64,000 nucleotides of DNA. Source: Gracilaria domingensis. Its lineage: Eukaryota > Rhodophyta > Florideophyceae > Gracilariales > Gracilariaceae. Where the stretch lies: contig VCMS01000024.1 in assembly GCA_022539475.1 (NCBI GenBank), positions 186,001 through 250,000 on the forward strand, in the 5' to 3' direction. Shown one piece after another: positions 33,501 to 43,000 of the stretch; within the stretch, counting starts at the first letter, position 1, and each line of letters starts with the position of its first letter. Below the pieces are notes generated by a model. It was given only the letters and a program-made list of their open reading frames with translations. It did no database searches and was not told the origin of the DNA. The position numbers were made by a program, and so were the translations under genes.

Positions 33501-35108
33501 GAAAGGTTTTTCAGAATTGCAGTAGAGATTGTTTGCTCTGCAACATCCCAAGCGCTCAACTCAGGATGGGGGTACTCGAATGTACCACCGGAGATTCTTG
33601 ACGCTCCTTATACTGCTGCAGACAGCCTTGTCTTTTTGGTGTCGACCATTTGTCACACTGATCGTTCTCTCTCTTTGCCGAGCAGTATTGGGGCAGTGCA
33701 GGTGGTCTATTACTTTCTCGTCGCAGTTGCGAAGGACGCGATGTTACGATGTGCCAAGGGGGACTTGCGCTGCCATTTTCGTTTACTCTCTTGTATTATT
33801 AACCAGCTTTCTGCAGGGTCAGCCTCTAGAGAGCGCAGTGCGGGAGAGAACGTAGAAGCTAACCTAGACCGCCTTGTATCTGCCTATTCTCGCAAACTGG
33901 AAGAAGTTTCTTCGGGAAGGAAAGGTGTCGATTTCATTGAGGATAAAGAAGGTGGAATGCTTCGATGGGTTCTGGATCTTGGGTCTGTAAACCACCACGA
34001 GAAGGAAGTCAATCTCAACAACTTGCAGATACAAGGAGCATTGGTGGGGGTCTTAAGTTTGTGCTCACCCTCACAGATACCTCGCTTTGCCTTTTATTGG
34101 TTGGAGCTGTTAGCGAACAAGGAGTTCTTCCCGTGCCTTCTGTCTGTGAGAAATGTGAACGGTTGGCCTTTGTTCCGACATTTGCTCATGTCCTTCTTGA
34201 GGTTTATGTCTGGATATCTGAATAAGGGAGAGCCTTTATCCGCAGTTGTGAGGAGGTTGTATAATGGATTGCTACGGTTTCTTTTGGTTCTGCTTCACGA
34301 CTTTCCCGAGTTTCTTTGCGCGTATCATTTGGACTTCTGTCACACAATTCCGAACCGGTGCGTTCAGCTAAGGAACCTGATTCTTTCATCTTTCCCAAAG
34401 CAGATGCGTCTTCCAGATCCATTTGCCCCCGACTTGGACGTGAAGAGATTGCCGGACATGATGAACCCGCCGGTTATTCTCTCTGACTTCATAACTCCGT
34501 TACAAGAAAGTAGTGTGAAGGCTGCCATTGATTCTTACTTGAACCATGCAGAAAGAACTCTGGGTCAAAGAAGAATTGCGGATCTTGGGAAGTATATTTG
34601 TAGGACAAAAGACTCTGGTGAAGTTGAAGTTGACTTGGTGGTCCTCAACTCTCTTATGGTTTATCTGGCTCAGAATGCGTCAAGTTCAAATGAGCAGTAC
34701 AGCAGAACTAGTTCTTCTACAGAAGTCATTCGTCTACTTGCTTCTCAACTTGACTGCGAGGGTCAGATATTGCTGTTCAATGCCCTTGCTAATCAACTTC
34801 GTTACCCAAACAGTCATACGAGGTATTTCAGCAACATAATCCTGATGCTGTTCCGGGAAACGAGTAGTGAATGTATCAAGGAGGAAATAGCGAAGGTTCT
34901 TGTTGAACGGTTAATTGCAAACAGACCTCATCCCTGGGGGCTGCTGATTACTTTCGTAGAGCTTCTCAAGAATCCGGACTACAGCTTTTGGAGTTATTCG
35001 TTCGTCACTTGTGCCCCGGAAATAGAGGAGCTATTTCAGAATGTATCGAGGTACTGCATGGCGCCTTCATTCCAGAACAAGCGTCAATCCCTGGTCTCAG
35101 CGCAGTAG
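27558..35108 (+). CDS. NOT1: CCR4-NOT complex scaffold subunit NOT1
   Basis: NOT1 is the scaffold of the CCR4-NOT deadenylase, which shortens mRNA poly(A) tails and represses translation. The single frame encodes up to 2516 residues; human CNOT1 has about 2376. An alpha-helical N-terminal part is followed by a MIF4G domain (about 965-1180, starting FNNLSQSMMDEKVHEML) that docks CAF1. A Ser/Pro-rich linker leads to the CAF40-binding DUF3819 module (about 1325-1490, with VPLAIDRAIREIIQPVVER). The conserved NOT1 C-terminal domain (about 2290-2510, with LPDMMNPPVILSDF and NRPHPWGLLITFVELLKNP) recruits NOT2/NOT3. No intron is needed. The start is uncertain: the first 140 residues are basic and low in conservation, and in-frame ATGs at 27687 and 27981 are alternatives. 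Confidence 0.96.
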   Translation: MHLDTYNNTTVCKRSCTTWRTCSEGRAGRETGGHEGNVYQCTRMGKLDLGDFLPQTRRRRRWTAAGCALGPHLLEVVPAHASPDTECEDTCIPLSFVETRYLQPPYVLSRTYSVAATPPDSIEPRAEAQVALHAITSEDLRMVSLSRLLAAADDSSSEEPAAPPLPSRASRDCALPPFLASDSIPVRLRLSHSFKRISPSTKEPIPNSNSFRPSPPLPLQRLLRDLGPEATAPSNMATLARTLAHFGRPSEAAVASALLFLTTHVPSESASIDSHIMFHLFALFCGDPENSSIDPLVQQAVATTSKSPREWRADVLVQAVSSIAMQFNAPLDWRLVIHSLDVEGLETQLTKGAFVEIAKAYIAGTGGTMLPADCVLDSWRYPKAQLCIISHALTCPECINWDVLEVFDGALAEDVGSPYSRVMLIERLVELDARDLLNYAVKENSNAVLLSLACAKPQNNTALQQKLTVTLLAPLFAVFPTSERPLRQMWNVSPTLVEAGIVSMWKKDPTTLRTALSISLDMQILPDLLASNVSVDFSLELAILAFQENVLKFESWLTEFLATKGGQAASRIVVCIAHKARIDHATSGQISVDAVRIILRCVINWARRSHANQEKEFIEGVQDVYELYCRLDQRIVDLAPTADVGSAKVIVGSEVPAPPPPTQSDAASTAAAMLLPIAPGSNGSSTAFPPSVEKETDLFFQKLYRSELLPDQAVDILRRMKASNTEHEAQVFNCMLHTLFDEYRFFKDYPDRQLKITGVVFGSIIQYGLVSGGLLGLAVRCVLDALRTVEPAPHSVGRFTKFGLCALERFKNRFYEWPQFCSRILGLSRLKDIAPGLIGEVQQALDINGAVIPSAAEKKIGLAEVDRQPINEPIHSTEEGVPPVSSLRDPAADADAVRDLVASPPLSTSNTPLKGRSVSSTSLRSSPNAGVDGSLGLSPLDLSNLLGLSRDEANQIVVPDESTQDKMKFIFNNLSQSMMDEKVHEMLRILKPKHFGFFAVYIVVKRASSEANFHYLYVELLEKMSEQAKSLLPLVCRTTYKRVNVLLALDRSKTSADRGILKSLGSWIGSLTLARNKPILRRELDLKDALLNAYSNGRLTTVIPFVAKVLEACKDSVVFKPTNPWVRGVLSLMKEICALEDLKLNMKFELQILSKHIGIDVTSIVSSDMLNSRPTPDKTQNPDFTTKKASASPPQVSPVATAASSPEIRRNFPHVPIGPRPGAPVFTLSEQRNGLPSFSKPVPTGLPTSSGRLNLNHGLLSGNIGAVSHESVGELSSILQSASISSGVVGSTQGQRSAIHPQSTIGIGSVPPSATHRTSSSLNAAEMLVPNLSQMVNVSPALGLLETSPNLKRLVPLAIDRAIREIIQPVVERSCAIAFLTTKELTSKDFANAPEHDVNKVRRAAMQMVQQLAGSLALVTSKEPLRVSMGNQLRTILSPSIVADQNMIDQTAQVICNANLDVGCAIIERHAKEKAVRDLNEKIGSAFANRRQTNPASTYGMVPGPDLYRVYEEFSRIHRAGVVPSQYQSQPPVSSQAFQPNNQPSTSKPSDIAKDTPGLYQSNVPSGQFVPEQRSNGAAQDSRGPLRAPASHGAPRVLGSSQGRGGLLSSSSGPGRRMPSTTASGPEPNPRPPLLLNTPRSRLAPAAALGTLLLQMCVPSNVNGYASSQNANQQSSNLSPTGEAELSTQEVLERFNSIYPQLVTEIDTAISSSTDKDMKLADLPPDHEVHTLWVQIPAAVKRSNTADEAGMAVAQKIFKRLFEGESNMYREAHVLILEGLRESCRRLSKELASWLAFSEERRKLNLECILVLLRPGSLLSKTSYDEILAKAIDNGRNITALSFACALIRKAVIEEPLATSGDFYLTLEVILKVARKQNVPNTPMSAEDLCSLVELARNVVHKPETANTSINVNVESHTTIAKNTREHESNDSTTFKEVTAQLLLDWHRILTGDPDRNISDQSVISFIAQTRSVSLASGEAAERFFRIAVEIVCSATSQALNSGWGYSNVPPEILDAPYTAADSLVFLVSTICHTDRSLSLPSSIGAVQVVYYFLVAVAKDAMLRCAKGDLRCHFRLLSCIINQLSAGSASRERSAGENVEANLDRLVSAYSRKLEEVSSGRKGVDFIEDKEGGMLRWVLDLGSVNHHEKEVNLNNLQIQGALVGVLSLCSPSQIPRFAFYWLELLANKEFFPCLLSVRNVNGWPLFRHLLMSFLRFMSGYLNKGEPLSAVVRRLYNGLLRFLLVLLHDFPEFLCAYHLDFCHTIPNRCVQLRNLILSSFPKQMRLPDPFAPDLDVKRLPDMMNPPVILSDFITPLQESSVKAAIDSYLNHAERTLGQRRIADLGKYICRTKDSGEVEVDLVVLNSLMVYLAQNASSSNEQYSRTSSSTEVIRLLASQLDCEGQILLFNALANQLRYPNSHTRYFSNIILMLFRETSSECIKEEIAKVLVERLIANRPHPWGLLITFVELLKNPDYSFWSYSFVTCAPEIEELFQNVSRYCMAPSFQNKRQSLVSAQ

Positions 35109-35310
35109 AGCAGCTAGTTCAAGTACGGTATGTAAAACACTTAACTTTTAACCTTTAACAGACGAGTACTAAACACTTGTGTCTTTCGCCTTGAACGCAA
35201 CAATCCTCCTGCATACATGTACTTCCCAAACGTTTATTCAAACAAGCACATCAAGCACGCGCGAAGTCATTACGGAGTGGAATGAATGTGCAGCAAACGC
35301 GTCCCATACA

Positions 35311-36057
35311 TCAACCATCTGTAGGGGTTGATGAAGAACGACGAAACTTATCAATAAATTTTGACATATCACCTTCTTCAGTGACAGACTTGCGAATGTC
35401 ATCGGGCAAACGATCTATAACTTGTTTTGCAGCTGGAGATATGTATGAGCTTCCAGGACCTTTGAATCCAGCGAGTGAATTGAGAAGAACAGCAAACATC
35501 GAAACCAGATATCGAACAACACATCTGAAGTAGGAATAAATCTGTGCTTCGCAGGTTCCTCTTACTTGTTCCTCTCGCTCATTCATTGCCGTTGAAACCT
35601 TTGAAACTACATGGCGACTGATGCGCATGGACCAATTACGCAACCCATCATCCTCCTTACTCTCCATTCCTACTTTGCCCCCCACAGCGGCGAGAGCCGA
35701 AGAAAACAGCATGTGAATAAATGCCATCAGACTTCTCGCAAAAGCACATGACGCAGATGCTAGTTCTTTGCCTTCGTCAGTACCAAGAGTGTCTTTAGCC
35801 ACAACTACAGCTTCGTCTAGGCTGCTCAGAACCATCCTTGTTCGAGATACGCCGCGAGACAGGACAGGTCGAACATCCGAAGGAACGTTCAGGTCCACTT
35901 TTTGGATCAGAGGGCTTGATGCTGCTTGATCAAAGAGAGATATTAGCGGACCTCGTGTGTTCCGAGCTTCCGAGGCTTCAGGTCCAGAGGAAGAAGCGTC
36001 TCTTAATGATCCCAATGGATTCTGGTCATGGTGTCCTTTAGTTTCGGAGGACGCCAT
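35311..36057 (-). CDS. hypothetical protein, 248 residues
   Basis: The frame runs from ATG 36057; only TTG lies further upstream. The first 90 residues are polar and probably disordered. Residues about 100-215 are helical with two moderately hydrophobic stretches (SLMAFIHMLFSSALAAVGG and VVRYLVSMFAVLLNSLAGF) separated by a charged segment. The end is polar (DDIRKSVTEEGDMSKF). It may be membrane-associated, with two amphipathic or membrane hairpin helices. It is convergent with NOT1, 200 bases away. I do not recognise the family. Confidence 0.65.
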   Translation of the reverse strand: MASSETKGHHDQNPLGSLRDASSSGPEASEARNTRGPLISLFDQAASSPLIQKVDLNVPSDVRPVLSRGVSRTRMVLSSLDEAVVVAKDTLGTDEGKELASASCAFARSLMAFIHMLFSSALAAVGGKVGMESKEDDGLRNWSMRISRHVVSKVSTAMNEREEQVRGTCEAQIYSYFRCVVRYLVSMFAVLLNSLAGFKGPGSSYISPAAKQVIDRLPDDIRKSVTEEGDMSKFIDKFRRSSSTPTDG

Positions 36058-36452
36058 TTTGCAGCGCAACTCTTGAGAATTCCAGGACTTGTTCAAAGCA
36101 GGAGATCGGACTAGGGTGAGAAGAACGGGTGGGCTGAGAAGTCCGGAAGCTCTGAGCCTGTGAAAGGCCACTTGGATGTAAATGATAGCGTACACGCTAA
36201 AGGTACGATAGCGCACAAGAGAGTGCAAATACTGAAGGTGCGTCCCAAACGAAGGATACCAGCAGTCAAATACGATGGATGCCCAACTTTATCAGGTGAG
36301 TATGGCGTACAGCAGTGAACTGGGCACGTACCAACGTACGTACAATGCACGTCGTGCATGTCGTAGAAGGTATCGGTAAGATACAGTGCAGAACTGTAAC
36401 ATGCTTGGAGTACGAGCAAGAACCAAAAAACAGAATTCAATCCCAGCTGGGT
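36058..36452. other. interval between hypothetical gene and transposon
   Basis: About 400 bases holding the promoter side of the hypothetical gene, up to the transposon insertion point. A small palindrome ATGCACG/CGTGCAT lies near 36345-36359. No gene is seen. Confidence 0.45.
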
Positions 36453-36666
36453 TACCCCTCTGAACGGTCAAACTTGGGACACCTAACAAAGATTTAAAAA
36501 CATTTCAAACACCAGATTGCTTCTTTAATCTCATATTGGATTAGATACATTTGTCTTAATGAGACCATTCAAATGAGATAAACCTTGACGACAGAGATAC
36601 AGATTTGTATCCGGCCATCCTCAAATACTGTCCATCCCAGGGAACAACCCAGACAACGAAAAAGGG

Positions 36667-38877
36667 TTAATTTGGGCCACCCACATCTTCCAAACCAGCT
36701 TCGCTCGCCAAATCCACGACACCGACAACCAATAACGCCGCGAACTGATACGAACGAATTGACACCTTGGTCTTACCGCTTGAAGATCCTCCCGTTTGCT
36801 TCATACGCTCTCGAACACCTAACGCCACTTTTCTTCCCAAAGCTTGCGCAAACTTTCGAGCGTCTGTTTCTTTACGCTTTCGTTCGGCAGCGCTTTGCCG
36901 TTGAAGCCTACGACGTACAGCCTCCAACCGCCTCTTTTTCTGCTCTTGCTCTCGAACTCTCTGCTCTTCCTCGCGCTTCCGCTTTCTCTCTGCAGCTGCT
37001 TCTTGCGCTTGAAGGCCAAAACGTTCCCGTTCTTCTGCTTTCTTTGACTGTTCCGCAGCCTTCTCTTTTTGCTGTTGTAACGCCTCTCGCTCCTTCTCTC
37101 TCCGCAAGCGAAGTTCTTCACCATGTGTTAACCATTGTGCGGGCTGCCCTGCATCCATGAGTACCCGCGGTTGTAAATTACGGACAGTGTACGCCCCGAC
37201 GTTTGCTCCTGGAGGACTGACAGTGTTCATGAGAATTGAATTGACTGTCTCATTTTGGTTCAGTATCGTGGTAAGAGCTTTGATTTTGGTAGAGTACCCA
37301 TCCTTATTATGAAAAACCTGGGCGAGTTCCATGTAGGTGCTCTTATCTGACTGCCTTATTCGCACCAAACACAATGTACTGTCCTCACCGGCATTAATCA
37401 ATTTGTCCTCTTCCTTCTTAACTAATTCTCTTTTGGTATCTTCCTCTGTTCTGAATTGTTCGGGGAACGTCCTGCAGAACGGGAATGTTCCTGTCTTTCC
37501 AAACGAGTGCTTTATGTCCTCTTCTGTGATGCACTCATGTGCGTAAACTGCGCAAGCTAAATTAAAGCTGACCTTCGTTGTATCTATATGACATTGGCGA
37601 CAAAATTCGTCTCGAAGAACGCGCATATTCTTCTGAAATCCTTGGTTAATCTTCTGGTCGCACGGTTGCAGAAAGTGCGATGTATTTGCGGCGTTTACGG
37701 CCGCTTCAATATAGCGCTTCATACAGTAATCAACCCACTCTGGATCTTTGCGGGACGAATGCCCATCAAGAAAGAGAAGAAAGGGCGTTTTGCTCTCAAC
37801 AAACCGCCTAGCAGTGTGCTCGACATGTTTAACAAAAGAGGACATTAGGGGTCCTTGCATTGACCCATTGTCGGAGACCTTGATCACTCCGTCTTCTGGG
37901 AACCAACCGGGTTTGGTGAATCGTTTGATAATTCCCGTTGGCGGCGCAGAGAAGGAGCCCTCTACTGGAGCCCACCAATCGCTAGACTTTCGTTTCGCAG
38001 CCACGATGAAATATGGCGGCGCTTTCCGTCCTGCTGCGGAAGCCGCAATGACGCAGGTTATATGTTTGGAGATGCCATAAGTGGATTTCACACGGCGATG
38101 TCCTCCGTTCTTGGTGGAAGAAGAGTAGAATACCTTGATGTGCTTTCCAAAGATGTTGTCAATTCCGGTCTCATCCATATTCCACATTCTATTTGCGTCC
38201 GATAAGATTCCTTCATGAAGCTTTCCAATTCTTTCGAGGACAGCAAAGAAGGTCTCGACGTGGTTATAAGATTGTGCGGCAAGTTTTGCTTGCTCCCTGT
38301 TTTCTATATGCTTGTACGCTATTTCGCGGTTAGTAGCTCTGTAGGAACGTATTGCGTCATCGCCTGGAACTCCTGGTTTGAATCCTTTGCGTCCGTCAGC
38401 TGCAATTCTACTGAGAAGATGTTTAAACGTAAAATGGTCCACCGCAAATCCTCGTTCAGCCGCTACGATCAGTCTTTGGTTAATCAATGTGCGCTCCTCT
38501 GGTGTAATGATAGCACGACGACCAGGTCGTACGGAGGCGTTTACAAGTGATTCGAGGGCTGGGTCGTTGGAAAGAATCGCTTTGTGAATGCGGCCAACGG
38601 TTGTGCGGCTGACACCGGTCATTCGAGAAACTGCGCGAACACCGCGACCCTCTTGCGAGAGCTGCATAGCTGCAGTGCGGTTGATGGCATCCTGAGACTG
38701 TTTATCAAGACGGGTTTTGTAGTTAACGGCTTGTCGCCGCATTGAGAGTGGCATACTGAGCACGTGCTCAGTATGCCCATTGCATTGTAACGGTGGCTGT
38801 CGTGCACGACACTTGTTTAATGGGATCCTGTGCACTGTGCAACGATGCGGAAAGTGAAACTGGTAACTACGGAGCAT
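36667..38877 (-). CDS. pogo/Tigger-type DDE transposase
   Basis: The 736-residue frame is uninterrupted. Its N-terminal third carries helix-turn-helix-like DNA-binding segments (GVRAVSRMTGVSRTTVGRIH). The DDE domain shows the three acidic residues in family context: MWNMDETGI (D235), LLFLDGHSS (D371) and HFLQPCDQKIN (D407), a D-D spacing of 36 in the second pair, within the usual pogo range. The C-terminus is a long Glu/Lys/Arg/Gln-rich coiled coil followed by a short hydrophobic tail. The start may be further in: ATGs at 38754 and 38742 precede the conserved part, and the first of them lies in a perfect 26-bp palindrome. No stop or frameshift is seen, so the enzyme may still be active. Confidence 0.92.
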   Translation of the reverse strand: MLRSYQFHFPHRCTVHRIPLNKCRARQPPLQCNGHTEHVLSMPLSMRRQAVNYKTRLDKQSQDAINRTAAMQLSQEGRGVRAVSRMTGVSRTTVGRIHKAILSNDPALESLVNASVRPGRRAIITPEERTLINQRLIVAAERGFAVDHFTFKHLLSRIAADGRKGFKPGVPGDDAIRSYRATNREIAYKHIENREQAKLAAQSYNHVETFFAVLERIGKLHEGILSDANRMWNMDETGIDNIFGKHIKVFYSSSTKNGGHRRVKSTYGISKHITCVIAASAAGRKAPPYFIVAAKRKSSDWWAPVEGSFSAPPTGIIKRFTKPGWFPEDGVIKVSDNGSMQGPLMSSFVKHVEHTARRFVESKTPFLLFLDGHSSRKDPEWVDYCMKRYIEAAVNAANTSHFLQPCDQKINQGFQKNMRVLRDEFCRQCHIDTTKVSFNLACAVYAHECITEEDIKHSFGKTGTFPFCRTFPEQFRTEEDTKRELVKKEEDKLINAGEDSTLCLVRIRQSDKSTYMELAQVFHNKDGYSTKIKALTTILNQNETVNSILMNTVSPPGANVGAYTVRNLQPRVLMDAGQPAQWLTHGEELRLRREKEREALQQQKEKAAEQSKKAEERERFGLQAQEAAAERKRKREEEQRVREQEQKKRRLEAVRRRLQRQSAAERKRKETDARKFAQALGRKVALGVRERMKQTGGSSSGKTKVSIRSYQFAALLVVGVVDLASEAGLEDVGGPN
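38751..38776. repeat. perfect 26-bp palindrome at the transposase start
   Basis: The half-site GCATACTGAGCAC is followed at once by its exact reverse complement. The palindrome includes the candidate ATG at 38754-38752 and could be an operator-like transposase site or an RNA hairpin over the start codon. Confidence 0.85.
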
Positions 38878-39026
38878 CAAGAATGGCGCCAAAGTGCTCC
38901 ATCACGATTGTTTGCATCAGTTGCGGTGGGAGATGCGATGCGAAACTAGGTGTTTGGGTTGGAGAGAAAATGGCGGGAGTCGTCCCAAATAAACCCATGT
39001 CCCATAATTGCCCGTTCAGAGGGGTA

Positions 39027-40090
39027 CACGGAACTCTTGTCATCCACCAAGAGATTTTGTTGCGAATCTGGATTTTCGCATTACACGAATGCCACGTGTG
39101 GACAGCTCTAAGGATGATCTTAACCAGATTACAGCGACTGTAATGAGGCTATCGGGTTGCGGACAATCGACCCGGAGGCTATCATAATAGATACAGTATG
39201 ATGAAGTTTCCATCACGAGATGAACAACACGAAGTTGATCCTCATATGCTTGAATCCAATTTGGATGATCAGTAATTGCTTCATACTTTGATCCATCTTG
39301 ATCTCTATGGACAAACCTTTAAGGTGAATCCTAGCCTCTTCCCGACTTCACAACATTGTACCGCGTTAATTCAGTTTGAACGCTTTTGGATTCATCTCTA
39401 CAACACACAATGGGGCAAGTTTACCTCCAAGGAACAATCACATATCCCCTCCAAAAGATTCATTCATGCGCCCGAGTCTGTATCGCGAAAGGGGAGACAC
39501 CGAAACATCTGGAAAAACCACTATGTGCTCTCGGAACCAACACTACTCGTGCGAAAGCCTGCGAGGATTCGTGCAACTGTGCATGTAGAGCCGCATTAAG
39601 TGCCCCACTATCCCAGAACTTTTTCAGATGGTTTGTCAGTTTTATGAGCTCGAGAGAATGCCAGAGCATGTGTGTTTCTGCTTGCAGACAACCGGGTCGC
39701 GTGCAGAAAAGCGAGTTTTCTGGATTCTTGTAGTGATGGGCGAAAGAAACTTCGCTAAACTCTGGAAGTGATTCTAAAATGGAGAGAGAACATCACTTCG
39801 AGCTTTGGGTTAAGCCTTTGAACGACAGCTCTGGTTCGAAGACTTTCCAATAGAAGTCTTAAGAGGTGGGTATGCAGAAAGAGGCTGCTACAAAAGACTA
39901 CCAGAGCATTTTATTTACCCGCAATGCATCTACCCGTCTTATATGTTATGAGTGCCCTGGTACTCGTTGAGCCATGTTAGTAAAAAAGTCAGTGGTGCTT
40001 AAGTCAATGAAAATGAGAACTCTTCCGAACCATCTTCTTACGCCGCGGACATCGAATGCAAGTCCAGAAGGCGACTATCGCCCATGGCTT
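39027..40090. other. intergenic region, no gene seen
   Basis: About 1.06 kb between the transposon end and the stop of the SABRE-type gene. Three overlapping frames of 70-115 codons around 39276-39733 share the same DNA and show no family features; they are not called. Confidence 0.45.
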
Positions 40091-43000
40091 TCATTTCATA
40101 TCGCCTGAAACGTTAGGTCTACGCCGAATTCTATGTAAGAACCGCCGTGGACCGTCATCATCAATGCTGGATCTGCTTTGCGCGGAATTTCCGACACCTC
40201 GCTCTCCGCGCATCATTGCCCTGAACCCTGTCGAGGAGCCTCGTGCTACACTTCCGCTTTCAGCACTGCTGTCACTTCCTTGAGTTATAGAACCCTGGAT
40301 AACCTTCGGACCAAAATGTCCACTTAAACGTCTTCTACTCTCTCCTCTGGTCCTACTGCCATATAGAGCTTTCAGGATTTCTTCGCGGCGAATTCCTTCT
40401 TCCCCTGATATATCAGCAACAGCTGCGTCAATGGCCTCTTCCCGTTCGTCTTCGTCCATATCGGAAGACAACTCATCAATATTCGGATCTTCCCCATGCA
40501 CGTCCTCCTCTTTTGGCTGCCCCAAATCTTGTTCTTCCGGAGGTGTGGTTGAATTCGGGAGGCGGCTGGCAATGCTTCCCATGACGCTATCCGCCCCCTG
40601 AACTAGTTTTCTACGAGCTCTGCTGTACCCCGGCAGAAGCTTGATCTTTGCAAGATTAGAAACACCCCTCTTGGCGAAAGTCATAACCAAATCCTTTCGT
40701 AGTTGAACTGAGAAGTCCTTCCAGGTCCATATTTGGCTGGAATAACTGAAACTGGGAGTTGTGACGAAGAGGTCAAAGAAGTCCAGAACGCCACGTGCTG
40801 TAGTTTCTTTGTTCTTGTACGAAGCCGTGAGCTCAAACGCGTCAATGAAAACATACTTGAACAAGACACTAGACTCTCCCCTTTTCGCCATCTGACTCAC
40901 GTCGTCCATGTTTGCATTCACGTTAAAGAGGCCACTTCCTTGCGGATTCACACTCTTTCGGCCGTTGCTGCCGTCCACGGGCGGCTGATAAGCTGCAGAT
41001 GTACCATTGGTGTGCCTAATTCCACCTTTCGCATAATCTTCGGGAGAACTCCTTACAACGGTTCCAGAGCTTTCAGTTTTTGAACGATTGGAGAACAGAA
41101 AGTTCGTAACACTACTATACAACTTTCTGGTGATGGCAGCAGTCATTGGGGCAACTTGGATAGTAAGGAGTTCATATACTGGTATTCCTCCAACTCGATC
41201 TTCCTGGGTAGAATACCATCGAAAAGCAACTGGTGCACCATCCGAGGCCTTTATCCGGCTTTGTCTCTCTGTGGAGCCACCTGGCCCCAGTCTAGTACCA
41301 GTGGCAGCTGGTTCGAGTATGCCTTGAAAATAGCTACTCTTCATCTTGTTCTTCGCGTTGATGTGACCGAAAGTCATTTCTGTGGAGCTACCGCGCCCAA
41401 CGTAAAACGTGTGGCGAAACAAAAGATTGTCCAGGGTAATCTCCACGAATGGGTCTTCGCTCTCTTTGTTGAGTTCTTTGTGACGTTCCCTCAGTTCCCA
41501 TGAGCACTTATCAAAAGAATATGACACATACATCGTAGGATACAAAACATCAGTGGAGCTGGCTCGTTGATCTTGACGCATAAACGTTGCTACCGCCTTT
41601 GCCTTTGCCTTGTACCTCAGCAAGTTGTCTGAGAACTGAGATTCATCGGGAAGTAACAAAGAGTCGACGAGATCGTGCTGAAATGTGTCCGCAGCATACA
41701 TACATTGCTTCGTTATATTGTTCAATCGCCGCATGAAGTCGTCGAGGTCTTCTGACGAAACTTTTCCATCGGCAAGCTGAAGCTTATAACGAAGATTTGC
41801 GAGCTCCTCGTTAACAATCTCAGAAGATCTCATGCTTTGCATTAATACTTTGCGCACTACATCAGTCGCTGCATGAAACTCTTCTGCGTTTGTGGACAGA
41901 CTAATGTCCGGGATATTGATGAATAACAAAGATGGACGCAAAATATGATCATCTCGTTCATCTCCAGAATTTCTACCGATACTGGAGGAAGATATGTACA
42001 TCAGATCCATGCATATAGGGCTCGTTGTGATGAGGGCCGTCTTCCCAAGGTCCACACTATCACCAGATACCCAAGATTCCTGATTGAAATCAAACAAACC
42101 ACATGTCCGGCTTCTTGTGAATAGATTAGCTTCATCCAGATGAACCCGGTATTCTCGATCCCTCCAAGTCTCATTTCTCTCTCCAAGTTGCATGTTTTTT
42201 TGCATCTTTTTCTCGACTAGACCTAGCCTTACGGCTTTCGAGGTTAAGAAAACTATTCCGCTGGTTTCAGGAGAACCAAAGCCGACCTGGCAATCACATA
42301 TGAAAAGCTGAAACTTGGGTTTCGTTTGTAGTACTTCAAACGATCGCCCTTGGGGTTTGCTCTCTGGTATCAATCCTGTTGTGCTCACTTTTGGTCCTTC
42401 TGGCTTCTGTGACTTTCTCTTTGAATAAAGGATATCGATCATGCTTCCAACGAGATTTCTCGGTGCAGCAGCTTTGGACCTCGATAGTGCCGTCGCTGGA
42501 GGAGAGAGTGGATCATACCTAGGCACCGATATCGACTCTGAACTCTTTTGCGTTGGCGAAACAGGACTTCGTTCTTTGTCTGTACTTCTCCCGGGCTCGG
42601 CGGAAACCTGAGCTGTTGAGGCTACTTCTCGAAGTTGATACAACCTCTTCCCTTCACCTTCCTTCTGTTTCTCTGGGGAGGATTTCAAGCTCAGTGCAGG
42701 AATTGCTTCTCCCGAGTCCCCCAATAACTCTGCCGTTCTAGCAGGCTTTTCAAAATCACTGAGCGGATCCGCCTTTGCTTGCCTTCCTGCATTCTTATTC
42801 TCCTTCGCGTCAACTGTGTTTGGTTGAACTGCTTCACTTCGTCTAATTTTTGGTCCTTTCATGCAAAAAGCTTTCTCCTCGAATGCAGCTGGCCAAGCAA
42901 ATAAAGAGGATCGTCGCACTGGTGACCATACCAAGCGGACTCGCTCGACCAAAAGGCGTTTGTCATACTGAACTTTATCAAGCCTTTTCCCACGCTGTAA

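Larger units (their letters stand above)
36455..39024 (-). mobile_element. complete pogo-like (Tc1/mariner superfamily) DNA transposon
   Basis: The left end starts CCCCTCTGAACGGTCAA and the right end, reverse complemented, starts CCCCTCTGAACGGGCAA. The outer 13 bases are identical and the match continues imperfectly to GGGACA about 28 bases in. TA flanks both ends (36453-36454 and 39025-39026), the target duplication expected for this superfamily. The 2570-bp element encloses one intact transposase gene, so it looks autonomous and young. Confidence 0.92.

Noticed and set aside
39276-39733. Three overlapping plus-strand frames of 70-115 codons
   Set aside because: They use the same DNA in different frames with no sign of selection or family motif.
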